From Orbilia blumenaviensis (Eukaryota > Ascomycota > Orbiliomycetes > Orbiliales > Orbiliaceae): a DNA stretch of 64,000 bases. This document shows, one piece after another, positions 13,366 through 25,776 of the stretch; within the stretch, counting starts at the first letter, position 1; each line of letters begins with the position of its first letter. Location of the stretch: NCBI GenBank assembly GCA_036872755.1, contig JAVHNS010000008.1, positions 1,922,001-1,986,000 of the forward strand, in the 5' to 3' direction. The position numbers and the translations under genes were made by a program. The notes under the pieces are model-generated. The model saw only the letters and a program-made list of their open reading frames with translations, did not search any database and was not told the origin of the DNA.

Positions 13366-14617
13366 ATGAAGTTTATGTATGCTATCGGAGGCACTAGTCT
13401 CGGTATCTGGGGATGGGCCTTCCTCGCCTCTGTCGTTGTCTTCACTCCGTAAGTTCAATCTCTCCACCCATACTTCTTGGCTATACGTACCACAAAGAGA
13501 GAAAGAAAGAGGGGCATATTCTGAAAGTAATGATACTAGGGTTGCCAGCGTGAGGCTCAGCCTGCCTCTCCAGCCGAGCTGGAGTCGCCACCTCATCCGA
13601 GAAGACGCCCATCTCGATGCTCTTGGGGGAGAGCTCGACCTCGCGAAGGCTATGCTGGACAATTGCCCCGTAACTAAACAGTGGGACTCCCTTGAAGTGA
13701 TGTTTGAGACGCTTGTGGTCGTCCGCAGCAGAATGAAGGCCCTTACGATGACCATAAAAGAAGCTAGCGGCGAAGAAAGAGCCAAGCTGCTGAAGAAGTA
13801 CAACAACCTCAACCATGAGAAGATAATCAGCATTGCGAATTATCTGAACTCACTGATCACGTCTATCGGCAACACGTTGGAGTATTACAAGCTGTGGGAC
13901 AGGGCGATAAGAGGAATGCCCAGTCGCGAGACACCGAGAGCAAACTTGCGAGAGAATCTTATCATTCTCAGTTTTTATCTAGAATCAGGGAAAGTACAGA
14001 CGGAGGATGGCAAGACGATGGTATCATTCGACAGCGACGGGCGGCGGAACTTTTTAGAAAGATGGTATGACCTAATTTTGACATCAGAAAAGGTCATGAG
14101 GTATATAGATAAAATGATGCCACGGGCAGCTGAGATAATGGGAGGACAGGAATTTGCGAAGCTGTTTAGGAACAGACATGCGACGACTGACCCTGATATA
14201 TGGGGAGCAGAACCGGACACAGACGACGATAATGACAATAATAATAATCCAGGAGAAGACCAGGCCCATGTAGAAGGGGACGTAGGGTCAAATACGGAGG
14301 GAAATGCAGAGGGAGATGCAGAGGCAAACGCAGAAGGAGGGGAAGGGGGAGGGGAAGGGGGGATGGAGGTGGAGGAACCGGCGAACACGAACGGTGGCAT
14401 GGAGGCAGACGGATTGAATAGATTTGTGCGGGGATTGATTGAAGGGACAGTGGACTATCCAAAGGAGGAGTATATCTACGGGATGACTGAGCACCTCCAG
14501 CATATTCGCGGGTGGTTCGTCTGCTGGAGGCAGGAAGCAGAGAGCGTGCTTCAGCGGGCAGAGCGGGTGAGAGAGGTTCCGTATCCGACGACGTGGGCGC
14601 AGTCGTTCTTTTCCTGA
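13366..14617 (+). CDS. Putative secreted or membrane-anchored helical protein
   Basis: I do not recognise the family. Two exons: 13366-13448 and 13561-14617, joined by a GTAAGT...CTCAG intron in matching phase, giving 379 residues. The small first exon encodes MKFMYAIGGTSLGIWGWAFL followed by ASVVVFTP, a good signal peptide or signal anchor. An open frame also runs through the intron from 13379, so a one-exon model starting there would lose this leader. The mature part looks helical, with Leu/Lys/Glu-rich segments to about residue 240, then an acidic and glycine-rich linker (about 243-302: Asp/Asn run, then Glu-Gly-Asn repeats), then a conserved-looking C-terminal helical block with several Trp. 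It could be an extracellular protein or effector. The CDS is well supported; secretion is inferred. Confidence 0.75.
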
Positions 14618-14703
14618 CAGACCCCCCCCTATGTATACCCCCTTATGTACACGTGCTTCATACATAGACACTTCTTATAAACTACCCCCCCACTTAACAA
14701 TTA

Positions 14704-15048
14704 AAGTACCGTACGGGGTTTTGGCTGGTTTCTCAAAACGGTTTATAGAAAAAAGGGAACTTAAAATGGTACGAATAATGTTTTGAAAGAGAATAAGACG
14801 GCCTGCTTTCTTTTTAAAATGTTCTAATATTTGGAAGCAGCCCCAGAAAAGTACCTAAACCCCCTACTTTAAGTACCATGCTACGAGATAGTAAGTACCA
14901 AAGTATCGGATGGGGTTTTGGCTGGTTTTTCAAGACGGTTTATGGAAAAAAGGAAGTTTAAAACAGTATGAATAATGATTTGAAAGAAAATAAGACGGCT
15001 TGCTTTCTTTTTAAAACCCTTTAGTATTCGGAAGCAGTCCTAGAGGAT
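14704..15048. repeat. Two diverged direct copies of a ~150-base repeat with RIP-like differences
   Basis: A block from about 14704 to 14862 recurs at about 14899-15048, 197 bases apart, with shared anchors such as GGGGTTTTGGCTGGTTT, ACGGTTTAT, GAATAATG, TAAGACGGC and TGCTTTCTTTTTAAAA. Nearly all differences between copies are C/T or G/A, with only about two transversions. This is the pattern left by repeat-induced point mutation or cytosine deamination. No coding potential is seen. Confidence 0.8.
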
Positions 15049-16849
15049 CCTAGGAGTATACGTGCCCAAACTCCCACGGTATACACTGTTGAATATGCCC
15101 TGTTAATACGGTACCCTCGGCAATGATAATACTTTACTGTCCTAGTCTAGGTTCAAGTCATACTGTATACCGCACTGATGCTAGATGAAATATATATATA
15201 TATATATATATATATCTTAGCTCCATAGGGGCATCTCCAGCAAATTAGGTACTTAGTAGGTAGGTACCTACTGTAATAAAACAATAGGGATTCTAAATGC
15301 CGCTTTGTAAATTTATTCCATTTACTTATATAAAGGTATTATAGCTAGCTGTGATATCCTATTGATTTTCTACTTTCGAGATATATATTGTGAGAATAGA
15401 GCTTTAATCCGGGTCCGAGTATTCAAGCTACGCTATAATGTCGCACTGATGGCGAATTGATGGTGGGTCCGGGTCTGGATTAATTCTGGCGTAGTGCTCA
15501 TATAGTAGTCTGTGTGCCTTTGGCCCGAACACAGACTGCTATGCGTCCCTATGATATCTACTTCTGTGGTCATGAGTTATATATACACTAGGTATATATT
15601 TTGATAGATGATCCTGTCAATATATAGATTGATACTAGTCTAGGACCGGGACTCGATCGATACCACACACTCTGCAGGTCTGGTGGGTATATTTTTCTTA
15701 GGTACTTCTCGGCTGAAATTAATACTGGCAAAGACAAGCCACAGCTGATAGCAAAGAAGCTACCTATTTGGTTAACCGACGGACAGAGCAAGCGGGGCCC
15801 AAAGGCCAGGCCAGGCCAGCTACGTTGGTTCTTGCTCAGTATGTAGAATGTGGGTGGCAGGCAGCTGGCAGGGTCAGCCAGCCTTGTTCAAGTCCGGTGG
15901 CAGTTTTTTTTTTGGTCGTTGGTCTGGTCGGGTCGAGGCCAATGGAAATGGAGAAGCCGGCCGACCGCCCATTCGATATCATGTGGAAACGTCACGCCCA
16001 GCCACCTCTTCCCTTCGGATCCCCTTCTCTCTTCTTTCCTTTCTTTTTCCTCTTTTTCCCTTGAATTCTTTTCTTCCTCTGGCCAGCCCCGTCATCATTG
16101 TTGTCGTTGTTGTCGTTATCCGGATCTGATTGTGATAGTACCTAATTACCTCCAACCTCCACATACCTTCTTTCTTCCTCTCACCATTAGCATTCTTGGG
16201 CATAGGTATAGCTTTAGCTATACTAGTTCTGCAGGTTAACTAGTGTAGTTATCGTGAAGGAGGAGGCTAAAAAAAAGAAGGTTACTATCCCGGCTGATAA
16301 TAACAACAAACCAGCCGACTCGACTCGACTCGACTCGACTCGACCCGACCGCGCCGCTGTCTTTTTTCTTCCTCCCCCGGTTGTTTTGGCTGGTTTGCAC
16401 ATGCACAGGTACACTTGCATGTACCTTACATACTACATACCTCCTACTACTAAGTAAGTAGGTACTCCTCTGTTGTTGGAGGGATACCTAGGTACCCATT
16501 CGACAGCCAATATCCAACAGCCAACAGCCCCCAGGGCCGGGTTTCTCTGCGCCGCGCATAAACAAATCACCTTCCCATCCATCCAATACACCCAATTCAT
16601 CCATCCATTCATTCACTCGATTCGACCAAAATCAATCAAATCAAATCAACCAACGGACCCCTACCTTGGCCCTGGTCTGCCTTGAATTTTCATCATCATC
16701 ATTATCGTCATCGTCACTGTCACCGTCACCGTTACAATTCACCATCAAATACAAAACACATACGCACACATAAACACATACGCACGTATACACGAATTAC
16801 ACGAATTACACGGACATAAACACACAAACACGCACACGAGAAATTCACA
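15049..16849. other. Intergenic region with microsatellites; promoter of pex22-like gene
   Basis: No gene seen. It holds an (AT)n microsatellite at 15190-15215, repeated GTAGGTAC-type motifs, and a (CGACT)n run at 16315-16345, the complement of the (GAGTC)n run at 5205-5235. The last 250 bases before the start at 16850 are C/A/T-rich (ATCACCGTC and ACACATACGCACAC-type runs), typical of a filamentous fungal promoter and 5' leader. Confidence 0.6.
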
Positions 16850-18617
16850 ATGGCCCGAGGCCGAAGAGACCCCTCGCGAGCCCGCTGGCTCTTACCTGCC
16901 GCCTTGACCCTCACCGCCGCCGTAGCCACCGCCGGTGTCTACTTCTGGCGAGAGATGGAGGACCACGAAGCCGCTACCGGCTTCCGTTCCGAAGACGAGG
17001 AAACCGCGGACGAGAAGCGTAAAACCCGCGGTATGGCCGGTCGAAGCTTCGGCAACGCTGCCACCACCGCAGGCGCCGGCATCACAGGAAGGGTCAGCGA
17101 GATATGGAAGGAATTCTTCCAGGGCAGCAGCGACGAGTCCGACGGAGGTCGTAAGGGTCGAGCCGGTCCTTCAATGTCAGGCCCTCCCAGACCTTCTTCC
17201 TCGGGTGCATCCAGCAGCAGTCTCGGCAGGAGCACTCTGTCCCGGTCCATGTTGCCGTCCGATCTCGCTGCCGCCAGTGTGCCCGTCCTCGGGAATTCCC
17301 AGGAGATCGACTGGGAAAAGAAGAGAATTATTGCTCTTGTCATCTCGGGCAACGAAGAGCTCGACGAGGTAAATTCCCACTCCCCTTCCCGTATATAATA
17401 TATGACATGTCCCATTTAGATATATATAAACATTTAGATATGTATATTTAAGTGTGGGCACTGGAAAAAGGAATATACGCTAACGAGATATATGTGCATG
17501 CGAGCAGTCCCTCCTCCTCTCCCTGCCCACCCCTGTTGACATCTCCCGCTGGATCCTCTTAATCTTCGTGTACGCCCCTCCACCACCTCCATCCCCCTCA
17601 CTCGTCAACCTCTCCCCGCGGCCAATGCACCGTTCCCCTTCCCCCGCCATCTCTGTAAAATCATACACTTCCTCCAAATCCTTTGCTCGCACCCAACCTT
17701 CCCCTCCTGAACATTCACCTGAGACTTCCCCATCTCTTGTTCCTATGCTTCGCACCCCCTTGACTTCAGGCCGCACTTCGCGAGCTGGAGACGGCGTCTT
17801 CATTGATGAAGACGACCTGGCAGACCATCTCACCTCCACTGCATCGCTAACTTCAAGCCGACTACGCCTGAGCTCGTTCTCTAGGAAATCCAGATCCAAT
17901 TACAATAATGGTTATTCTTCAATGTCCGAGATGGATGCTCCAACCCCGTCTGCATCCTCAACTTTCGCGAAACGTCTCAGCGGCTCGTTCCGTCGTGGTC
18001 GTCGCAGCGGCACAGACGACTCTTCAGATATGTCTGAGGAAACCTCGGTAGAAAACTCCGTCACTATGCCAGGTTTAATCCTCAAGACCTTTGGCAGGGA
18101 TTTCCCCCATCAACAAGTAATGCACTACTCCACCCCAACCGGTGTAGTCCACATGCTCCGCCACCTGGGTGTCTCCCTCGTCTTCCTCTCCGAGTCCTGC
18201 GCTTCGGTCCCATCTGCAGACAACAATAACAACACCTCCTCATCAGATGAGGGTCCCTCAAATATCCCGGGATCCCTGCCGGTCTCCCCCCCACCAGGAA
18301 CAGCTGGGTCTGTCGGCGGCGGTGAAATAGTAGGAATGCTGAAAGACTGGGTCGGGGAGATAATCCTCGTCCTCGACGAAGAGGAAGACGACAGCGCACC
18401 AGTGCTACCGAGCGCCGTCAGCGGTGGCGAAGACGACTACGGCGAGCGAAGGAGACGGATGAAGGGCAAGGATAAGAACGCAGGAGGCGTTAGCGAGGCA
18501 ACCGGCAGGAAGAGACGGTGGTTGAAGGACAAGAATGTTGCCAAAGGTATAACCATCTGCGACAGGCAGGGCCTAAAGGGTATCTGGAGGGCAAAGGTTG
18601 AAGGCGTCCGGCCGTAA
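16850..18617 (+). CDS. pex22: Peroxin 22-like protein (peroxisomal anchor for Pex4)
   Basis: Two exons, 16850-17368 and 17508-18617, with branch site GCTAAC, encode 542 residues. Residues 1-12 are basic; about 12-33 form one transmembrane helix (WLLPAALTLTAAVATAGVYF). The cytosolic part has a conserved-looking block around IDWEKKRIIALVISGNEELD, a long Ser/Pro-rich insert, and a C-terminal block with HYSTPTGVVHMLRHLGVSLV and a DWVGEIILVL strand. This arrangement matches filamentous-fungal Pex22-like proteins, which recruit the ubiquitin-conjugating enzyme Pex4 to the peroxisome membrane for recycling of the Pex5 receptor. The assignment rests on architecture and recalled motifs; a plain single-pass membrane protein is the alternative. 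Two long, poorly conserved inserts make it longer than yeast Pex22. Confidence 0.62.
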
Positions 18618-20140
18618 CTTGCGTATATACACGCGAATCACTTTAATAGATAAATCCTCCTCAACGGGTTTTCTTCATCGGTCATTTGGGGCAAAATTTG
18701 GGATCCATTTTTATCGTCTTTTTTTATTTTATTTTATTTTCGGGAGGAGTAACATTTATTTGGCTTCTATCTTGCATTATATAGTCTCTACCTTCTTTTC
18801 ATGTCATTCTTGATGCATTAATGTTTTTTTTCCCTTTTTTTTTACAAGCGTTGATCGTGTATCCTACAATTCTCAGCCTTCGTTGGAGCCTGCCTGCCCT
18901 TTTTCTTTTCTTTTTTACCTATCATACTTACCTACCTACTCACCTACCTACTTTACATACATTTTTTTTACTATCACAGATGAAGATGGGGATGATGTAC
19001 ATGTTATATAGAATCATGGGCAGTAGTGCTCGCCGTGTAGGATACGACGTCCGTTCTTTCCTTTACGTTTCCTTTTATGTTTCCTTACCAAGATAAGGGA
19101 TAAAGCCGCCGACAAGAATAGAGAATGCAATGTATATACGGTCTCGTAGTACCCGGCATTAAACTGAATTTCGGCCTCTGCCTATTTTTCCATTTTCCTT
19201 TGTTATCTTTTTTTTTTTTTTTTTCAATCTTACGGAGCGCCGTCGTATACTACGAGACTAGTGTATGTATATACTAAAACTGAGCGTTCTTACGCAAGAT
19301 TTGATCAACTTTGGTGCTGGAGCTTCGGGATATCGTATCATATCATATCATACTGTATCATACATATATTGGATTGATTGATTGATTGTATCATAGATGC
19401 CCATTCGACCTTATAACGTAGTCCCCTTTCTATTCTCGAGGATTAATAGGTAACAACAATGAGGAAGAGAAGGAAGAAAGGAACAGCCAAAGCAACATAA
19501 TAGAGAAAAAAAAAAAAAAAAAAGGGACACCAGTGTATAAAAAAAGCGAGAAGGAGAAGAATAAGAAGGAAAGGGAAAAGGACACATAACGCCGGTGGAA
19601 GTTGGTATTTTTAGGGATGAATATACAGTCTTTTGTTTTCAAAAACACATCCTCCTACGATTGAGGCAAAAAAAAAAAAAAAAAAAAACAGCCCTCCATT
19701 CGATTCATTTCTCGAAAAATGCTCATTAGTAAGTACTAAGTTTGGATGATGGCAGTAGTAGTAATAAAGAAATAGGACACGTCTTGTGGAACCCTGGAGG
19801 CAACTACGGACCAGATAAACCCTTAGGGAAAAGAAGAAATGGAATAGAAGAGGGGAGGGGAGAGAGGGAAAGGGAACGGGCAGTGACAGTCCGGTAGGCA
19901 GGCGGGATACATGTCTTTATTTGTGCAAGTCGATGATATGACCTGGCAATGCCATACATCGACGACGGAGGAAAATTATGGTAGACGTTATTAAAAAAAT
20001 AGCCAGCTTGCCTCAAAGGGGGTGAGATAGGAAGGGTTCCGCCAGTTGTGTGTCTGATTTACGAAACCGGGGGTGGGGTTCCATTCAGGAATGGTAGGAA
20101 TGGTAGGAAGGAAGGAAACGTATGCTAGATAGGAGAGAGA
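18618..20140. other. Convergent intergenic region between pex22-like gene and taf4
   Basis: This 1.5 kb holds the 3' ends of two convergent genes. It contains poly-T and poly-A tracts (18820-18845, 19209-19224, 19505-19523, 19669-19688), a TATCA repeat near 19330-19360 and an ATTG repeat near 19370-19390. I see no gene. Confidence 0.6.
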
Positions 20141-21618
20141 TCACTTGAGTTTCAGGTATGCCTTTTGGAGGGACCTGACCTCTCTACCATCCTGCTCGAG
20201 AGCCTGGACCCAGTCTCTGATTTGGATGTTCTTCCCTCTCTCGCCTTGTTCGTTCCATTCACCCATCCGCTTACCCCAGTACATAGTTGGAGCATTAGTC
20301 GTAACAGCGCCAGCGGCGGTACCGGGTGTTCCAGCGGCGGCACTAGAGCCGCCGTGGGGTCTGTTGGGTGTGCTAGCACCACTACCACCGCCAGGACCGG
20401 CACCAGCAGACATCCATGAGTACTTTTTCTTTCTCCCACCTCCCAACATAAGACTAGCCGTCTCATTAGCCGCTTTGTGGGATTGAATCTCGTCGAGTCT
20501 TGAATTCTGTGCCTTCTTGGCTTCTTTAGCCGTCATACGTTTCTCCGGTTCTGGAGCAACGCTTCCCGGGGCCGGATTCATAGATTCGCCGGTTCCTCCG
20601 TCTGCAGCTGGAGTTCCTGTCTTTGTGCCGGTTAATCGTGCCTGTCGTGCCGCGATGCGAGCTTCTTCGACGATTCTCTCGTCCATGGCTATGGTGCGTA
20701 GTGTCTTTGCAGTTTCGGAGAGGAGGGCAGGGTTTCGTGGCGTTATCGATGAGGAGTTGGCTTGTGCGAATGACCCTATACGTCCGTCTCAAGTTAGCTT
20801 AAACTCCTCTTTATAAAAGGAATGATATGGACGTGGAAAAAGAGGGAGGGTGGGGGTGTGTGTGAGAGAGAGGGGATGAAGGGCATACGTTTCCTAGACA
20901 GACCACTAGAGGAAGAGAGAGAGTCGCCTTCCCCATCTGCCAATTCTGTTCTCAAACGTCCATCTCGGCCTTCACTTTCCCCAAATGCCATATCAGCCCA
21001 CTCTCCCATACCCTTGACAATGTTGCCTCTTCTTCGATACTGAGCGTACTGAGTCGCAGTCGTGAGAAGTTCTCTCAGATGCTCCTGAGCGGCAATGCTC
21101 AGAAGTTCCGTTAACGCATTATGATCGGCATTCGAAGAGATTCTTTCTCTGACGAGCTTCTGGTGCGTCATGTGAAGTAGCTTCTCCCGCCGAAGGAATG
21201 GATCCTGGCCGTGGCGTAGTTTCCCCGAAGCTTCGGCTTCTTGTCTGTTGAAAGCTCGTTCTTCGGCGGAAACGCCACCAGAGGCAGATGCGTTCGGACC
21301 GGCGAAGGACACTGCGGGTGTATCGTTGTAGAGGTACTGCTCTTCAGCTTGCAGGTCCACGCCGGTCGAGAACAGGACGTCGGTGAGGTCTTTTGTGTCA
21401 ACGGGCTTCTGGATCGGAGACGTGGAAGACGGCGGCGGCATCGACATGGACGCGGCGAATGCGGCAGAAGGGTGGGATACAGGCGTCCCTGGACCTGGCG
21501 AGTTGGTCCCAGACACAGGTTCTAATCTGGCGCGCTTGGTGGGCGGCATCTGTGGATTGATGATCGGTGGGGAGACGGCCGGAGCCAGTATGGGATACTG
21601 GTGGGTCTGTTTACTCAT
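20141..21618 (-). CDS. taf4: Transcription initiation factor TFIID subunit 4
   Basis: Two exons, 21618-20889 and 20775-20141, join in phase into 454 residues. After a Pro/Ser-rich N-terminus with a KRAR basic patch comes the TAF4 region: DLTDVLFSTGVDLQAEEQYL, a linker, then HQKLVRERISSNADHNALTE and the helical LLSIAAQEHLRELLTTATQY block of the conserved C-terminal domain. The second exon carries ITPRNPALLSETAKTLRTIA, DERIVEEARIAARQARLTGT and a C-terminal RDWVQALEQDGREVRSLQKA. TAF4 pairs with TAF12 through a histone-like fold and scaffolds TFIID at RNA polymerase II promoters. It is short, as expected for a fungal TAF4 lacking metazoan glutamine-rich repeats. Spacing to the next gene is 930 bases. 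Confidence 0.9.
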
Positions 21619-22548
21619 GATGGGCGGTGGTATGATTTGATTGATCGATTGGTATTAGGTGACCTAGCCTGGTGAGCAGCGGTTATTTGTTCAGTAGAAG
21701 GAGATTGTCCCAGAGATGGCGATAACTGAGGTTGGTGTCGATGGTGGGCGATGTATGTGGATCGATCGATCTAGGAAGCTGGTTGCATGTGCATGATGGG
21801 GGACTTCGAAGCAGGAGAGAGAGAGAGACGAGGATCACGGCGACAGCATGCGGCAGCCCGCGTCACGAAGGGAATTGAGGAGTGAGCGCCCTGTCTAGCT
21901 GTGTCGGAGTGATGAAGCCGATGGTGAATGCAAAGGGTGGGTATCGGAGCCTCAGCAATGGGGGGGCGATGGAGAGAGAGATGGACAGATGTCGGAGATG
22001 TCGGTGGAGCCAGTTGCAGGTTGCAGGTTGCAGGTCTGACGTTGGCTTGATTTGAGTTGGTTGATGGCTGGCTGGCTGGCTGGCTGGCTGGCGACGAGAA
22101 ACAACCGCGGGCAGCGCAACACGCCAATCGGGTTAGCCTCTTTCTCTCTTATACAACTTATACCTCTCCAACTAGGATGTATGGATAGGATGGATTATAA
22201 ATTATTGCGAACATTGCGAAATCATCATCATACTCAAAGCCTTAACAGATGGAGATAGTGGCACCGATGGTTATTGTGTAAACAAGAGGGGTGGCATTAA
22301 TCTATAGGTATGTACTGTAAAGAGCAGAGATCCAGACGACGACAACGACGACGCTCCAGCCAAAGAATGAAGATAAAACCAGCAAAACCATACTCCCCGA
22401 ATCCAGCGAAATAGAATACCTGTCACTATCACTACTATGTACATGTGTATGCGAAACTGATTTGCCATCGACGCATGTCTACTTATCCTCAAATGATATG
22501 GTATGCAGTATATGCATAGAGAGAAGAAGAAGGATTTAAGGGGAGCAA
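21619..22548. other. Promoter of taf4 and 3' flank of cytochrome c heme lyase gene
   Basis: No gene seen. The part next to 21619 is the taf4 promoter. A (GGCT)n tandem run lies at 22066-22092 and a (TTGCAGG)n run at about 22013-22035. Confidence 0.6.
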
Positions 22549-23835
22549 TCAAAAACTAAACCCCTCCCTCTCGGCCTGCTTCCGCCGCCTCTCCTCCTCC
22601 CGCACTGCTCCACCGCTAGCCTTCCACCAGATCTCCCCTCCGTATCTAATTCCCAGCTCGAATAGTGCCCTTGGACGGTCAATGGCTGGCCGGACATCCA
22701 AGTAGAATATGGACTCTCCGGTGGGACCTGTCTCTCCGGCATAGTAATCAATCACATATCGAACTTCTTCCTTCGCCTCGTCTGTCCCTTCAGTCGCTGT
22801 CGTAGACCTCTGGACGTACCAGTCGTGTCGATCGAATGGCATGTTCCTATCCATTTTTTGTTAGTGTCCTCAGTACAGTAATCACACACACTCTCTCCTA
22901 GGAGTGAAGGAGGAGGATACTCACCCAAACTGCGGGAACACCATCCCAAGGTAATGATACATCCTCGCCTTAGGACTCAAATCCCCGGGCCGTCCTTGGA
23001 ACCTCAGCAGTCTCGGCCTAGCCTGCGCTTCCACTTCACCACTACCACTGCCACTAAAACTCGTACTCTGCCCCAAGATACTCCCCATAACCCCCTCCCC
23101 TTCATCCTGACTATCCGTATTCCCACCCTTCCCAGCAATCTTCACACTCCTCCATATGCTTCCCGCGAACTGCTTCTCCCAGCCTACAATCTCCTGCCAA
23201 GCACCCTCATTCAAAAAGTTATGAACATCAACCATATCCTCCACCGCATCTTCAGGCGTATCGTCATACCCTTTCCTCAGCATTGCATTGTACATCTGCT
23301 GTGGCGATGGGTATTCCCAATTACCCTCTGACGGGTGCGTGCCCTTCGGTATCGACGATATGACACGGGATGTGGGGAGTGATGACTTCTGCTGCGGTGC
23401 TGGGGTGTTTGAGAGTTTTGGCATCATGTTCAGCGGGTTTAGGTATGAGGACCATGGACGGGAGGCTGTTGGTTCCACATGCTGTTCTGCCGGTTGGAAG
23501 TCCGGTATGGCATCTGAGGAGTGTGTTTGGAAGGATGTAGACAGTATGTTGTTTGTAGGCGGTGGGGGTGGTGGAGGTGGTGGGGCAGCAGAAGGGTCTT
23601 TAGGTCGGTGCATTGGACATTCCGGCTGTTCATTATCATATCACAACTCCCAATCAGCACTGGTACTATCACGAATAATAGTAATGATAAAATGAAATGG
23701 TAGTGATTTGCAACTTACAGGGATCTCTAGATTCCCAGCCATCATCTTCGGGTGATGGGACGGTTTGGTCGCCTGCGATGTTGACGCTGGAGCTGAAGCC
23801 GATGACGTCGGCGCATCTGCCCAAAACCAACCCAT
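22549..23835 (-). CDS. Holocytochrome c-type synthase (cytochrome c/c1 heme lyase)
   Basis: Three exons, 23835-23719, 23625-22925 and 22846-22549, give 371 residues with consistent phases. The N-terminus MGWFWADAP, the heme-binding Cys-Pro motif ECPMH (about residue 42) and the core blocks [67 protein letters not shown] and [10 protein letters not shown] are diagnostic. The enzyme sits in the mitochondrial intermembrane space and forms the thioether bonds between heme and the CXXCH motif of apocytochrome c or c1. Fungi can have separate c and c1 lyases, and I cannot decide which this is. A run of about nine prolines follows the Cys-Pro motif, and a Gly/Ser-rich insert interrupts the core. Confidence 0.93.
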
Positions 23836-24800
23836 TTCTAAAGAATATCGAGTATGATAGGAAAATCGAAGATACTGGTCCGGCGAGACTGGTGCGATTG
23901 GAATTGATCGCTATATTGGTAAACGCTGAAGCTGTAAATAAAATATAGAAAGGAAAGAAGAAGAAAAAAAGTTAGAAGGAAAGGAAGAAAGGAAAGAAGT
24001 TTTTTGGATTAGTAAATTTTGGCGAGCTAAGGAAAAAAAAAGAGAGACTCGGGCAGTCGCCACCCACAAGAGCTTAGAACACCGTCGGTCCAACATCCCT
24101 GCAATGCCGAAAGCCTTCCCGCCCATATGCCCGAACCCTCCCTTAACTTAACTTACTAGTAGTTTAACTCAATTACGTATTTAACTTACCTAATCAATTT
24201 AGTAGATTTAAAGAAGTTACGCTATGGAGAGAAGTTGTAGCATAAAGTCTATAGATAAGTAGTTATGCAATTCATAAAGTCGTTACTGCTAATGTACAAT
24301 TGCTCGAGCCATAGCTACGCTGTAAGTATCTGGGCAAAGAAGAAAAAAAAAGGAAACCTCAGCACCAGAGTAAACAAATACTTAAGAAAAGTAAGCACTT
24401 AAGTAAGAAGTAGGTAGAAGTGTTAACAAAGTCCCTCTCCCCGAAAAACGCCGATCAATCATCAGTATACAATAAAGCACAGTCCTCCGAGGATTCGCAG
24501 AAAGCAGACAGCAAGAAGGGAAGGTATTTCGCAGCAAGCAAAGTGGATATAAACTGTTAGCGAGGAAAAGAGCTCAGACGAAGGACGTAGAAGACGGAAC
24601 GCCATGCATGAAGACCCATATTGAAGAAGCGCTTGGATGAAACGATTTCCCTATACATATCAGATGCCTTATAACAAAAAACGATGAAAACGGGAGAATA
24701 GTGAATGGGTGAAAGGTAGTAGTAGAAGAAGAAAAAAAACGAAGAAACCCCCCTAGTGTTGCCTGTAAATTGCTGTGATAGCAACAGGAGTGGTATATTT
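23836..24800. other. Intergenic region upstream of heme lyase gene
   Basis: AT-rich spacer holding the promoter of the heme lyase gene and the 3' end of the next minus-strand gene. It contains several TTAACTTA/TAAGTAA-type repeats around 24140-24200 and 24370-24420. No gene is supported. Confidence 0.55.
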
Positions 24801-25776
24801 TTAAAAAGAAGGTGGGTGGGCGTAGTGTCCTGGGACTCTGTTCCTGCACTTCTCGCAGTCTGCCCTATAACCCATCGTGAAGCGACTCTTCGAGGCTGCG
24901 GTCCCCGAACCGCCAGCCCCACTATGCTGCTGCTGCTGCTGATGGTGATGATCCTGGTTACGGTGTTGTTCTAGGTGGTGGTGGTACTGAGTTGGTTCCG
25001 CAGCTCTTATGATCTCCATCCCCATCCATCCGCGACTCTGCAGCTCGCTGGAAGGACTAACTTCCAATCTCGTCATATCTCTCATGATAATCCCTGGCGT
25101 ATGTGGTCGCAGAATGTGGCTACCTTGCTGGTGCTGGTGCTGATGCTGATGCTGATGCTCTTCAGTGTCGAGCATACTAAGATTCGAATCCTGTTGCACA
25201 TATGAAGGAACCTGGTTGTTGGCACCAATATGTAGTCCTAGATTCCATTCTTGCTGGCTACTATCCAGTTGCGAATCCATCATATCTAAATCCTCCATGG
25301 CGATGTCGGAAGCCTGACGGTGAGGCATAGGTGTAGGAGTAACAGGCGGCGATATAAACGCGTCTGTGGAAACGCTGGGGTGGGATGGTAAGAAGGATGA
25401 AGTCTGATTTGTATCTATGGAAGAAGTACGTGCTTTCTATATTTTGTTTTTAGGTAAAATATTCAAAATAAAGATTAGAATCAGCGAATTCTGATAATGA
25501 TTGACGGAAGAGTATCAGAAGGTAGAGGACAGGGAGTAGAGGGTAGAGGGTAGAGAGTGGAGGGTAGAGAGGGAGAGGATAGACATATAGATAGGGACGT
25601 ACCTTTGTTCCAAGAGGTATCAAGACATCGTCGTCTTCCTCCTGGTCGCTGTCGGCATAGCGGGCAGACCGTTTACGGTTGCTCTGACCAAACTGACCTG
25701 CGCCGAGAGTGTTAGCAGCCCAGTCAGGTGTGCCCGCTCGGGGAGCATCGTACTGAGGGTGGGCTGTACCAAACAT
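24801..25776 (-). CDS. Conserved fungal protein with C-terminal CxxC motif
   Basis: Two exons, 25776-25603 and 25436-24801, joined in phase by a 166-base intron, give 269 residues. The N-terminus has a polar, probably nuclear, stretch (SNRKRSARYADSDQEEDDD). The middle is low-complexity with a (HQ)n run and a poly-Q run. The last 28 residues, including SRFTMGYRADCEKCRNRVPG and HYAH, look conserved: a CxxC pair with surrounding basic residues, possibly half of a metal site. I recall this tail in uncharacterised Pezizomycotina proteins but know no function. Expression and nuclear location are inferred. Confidence 0.75.
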
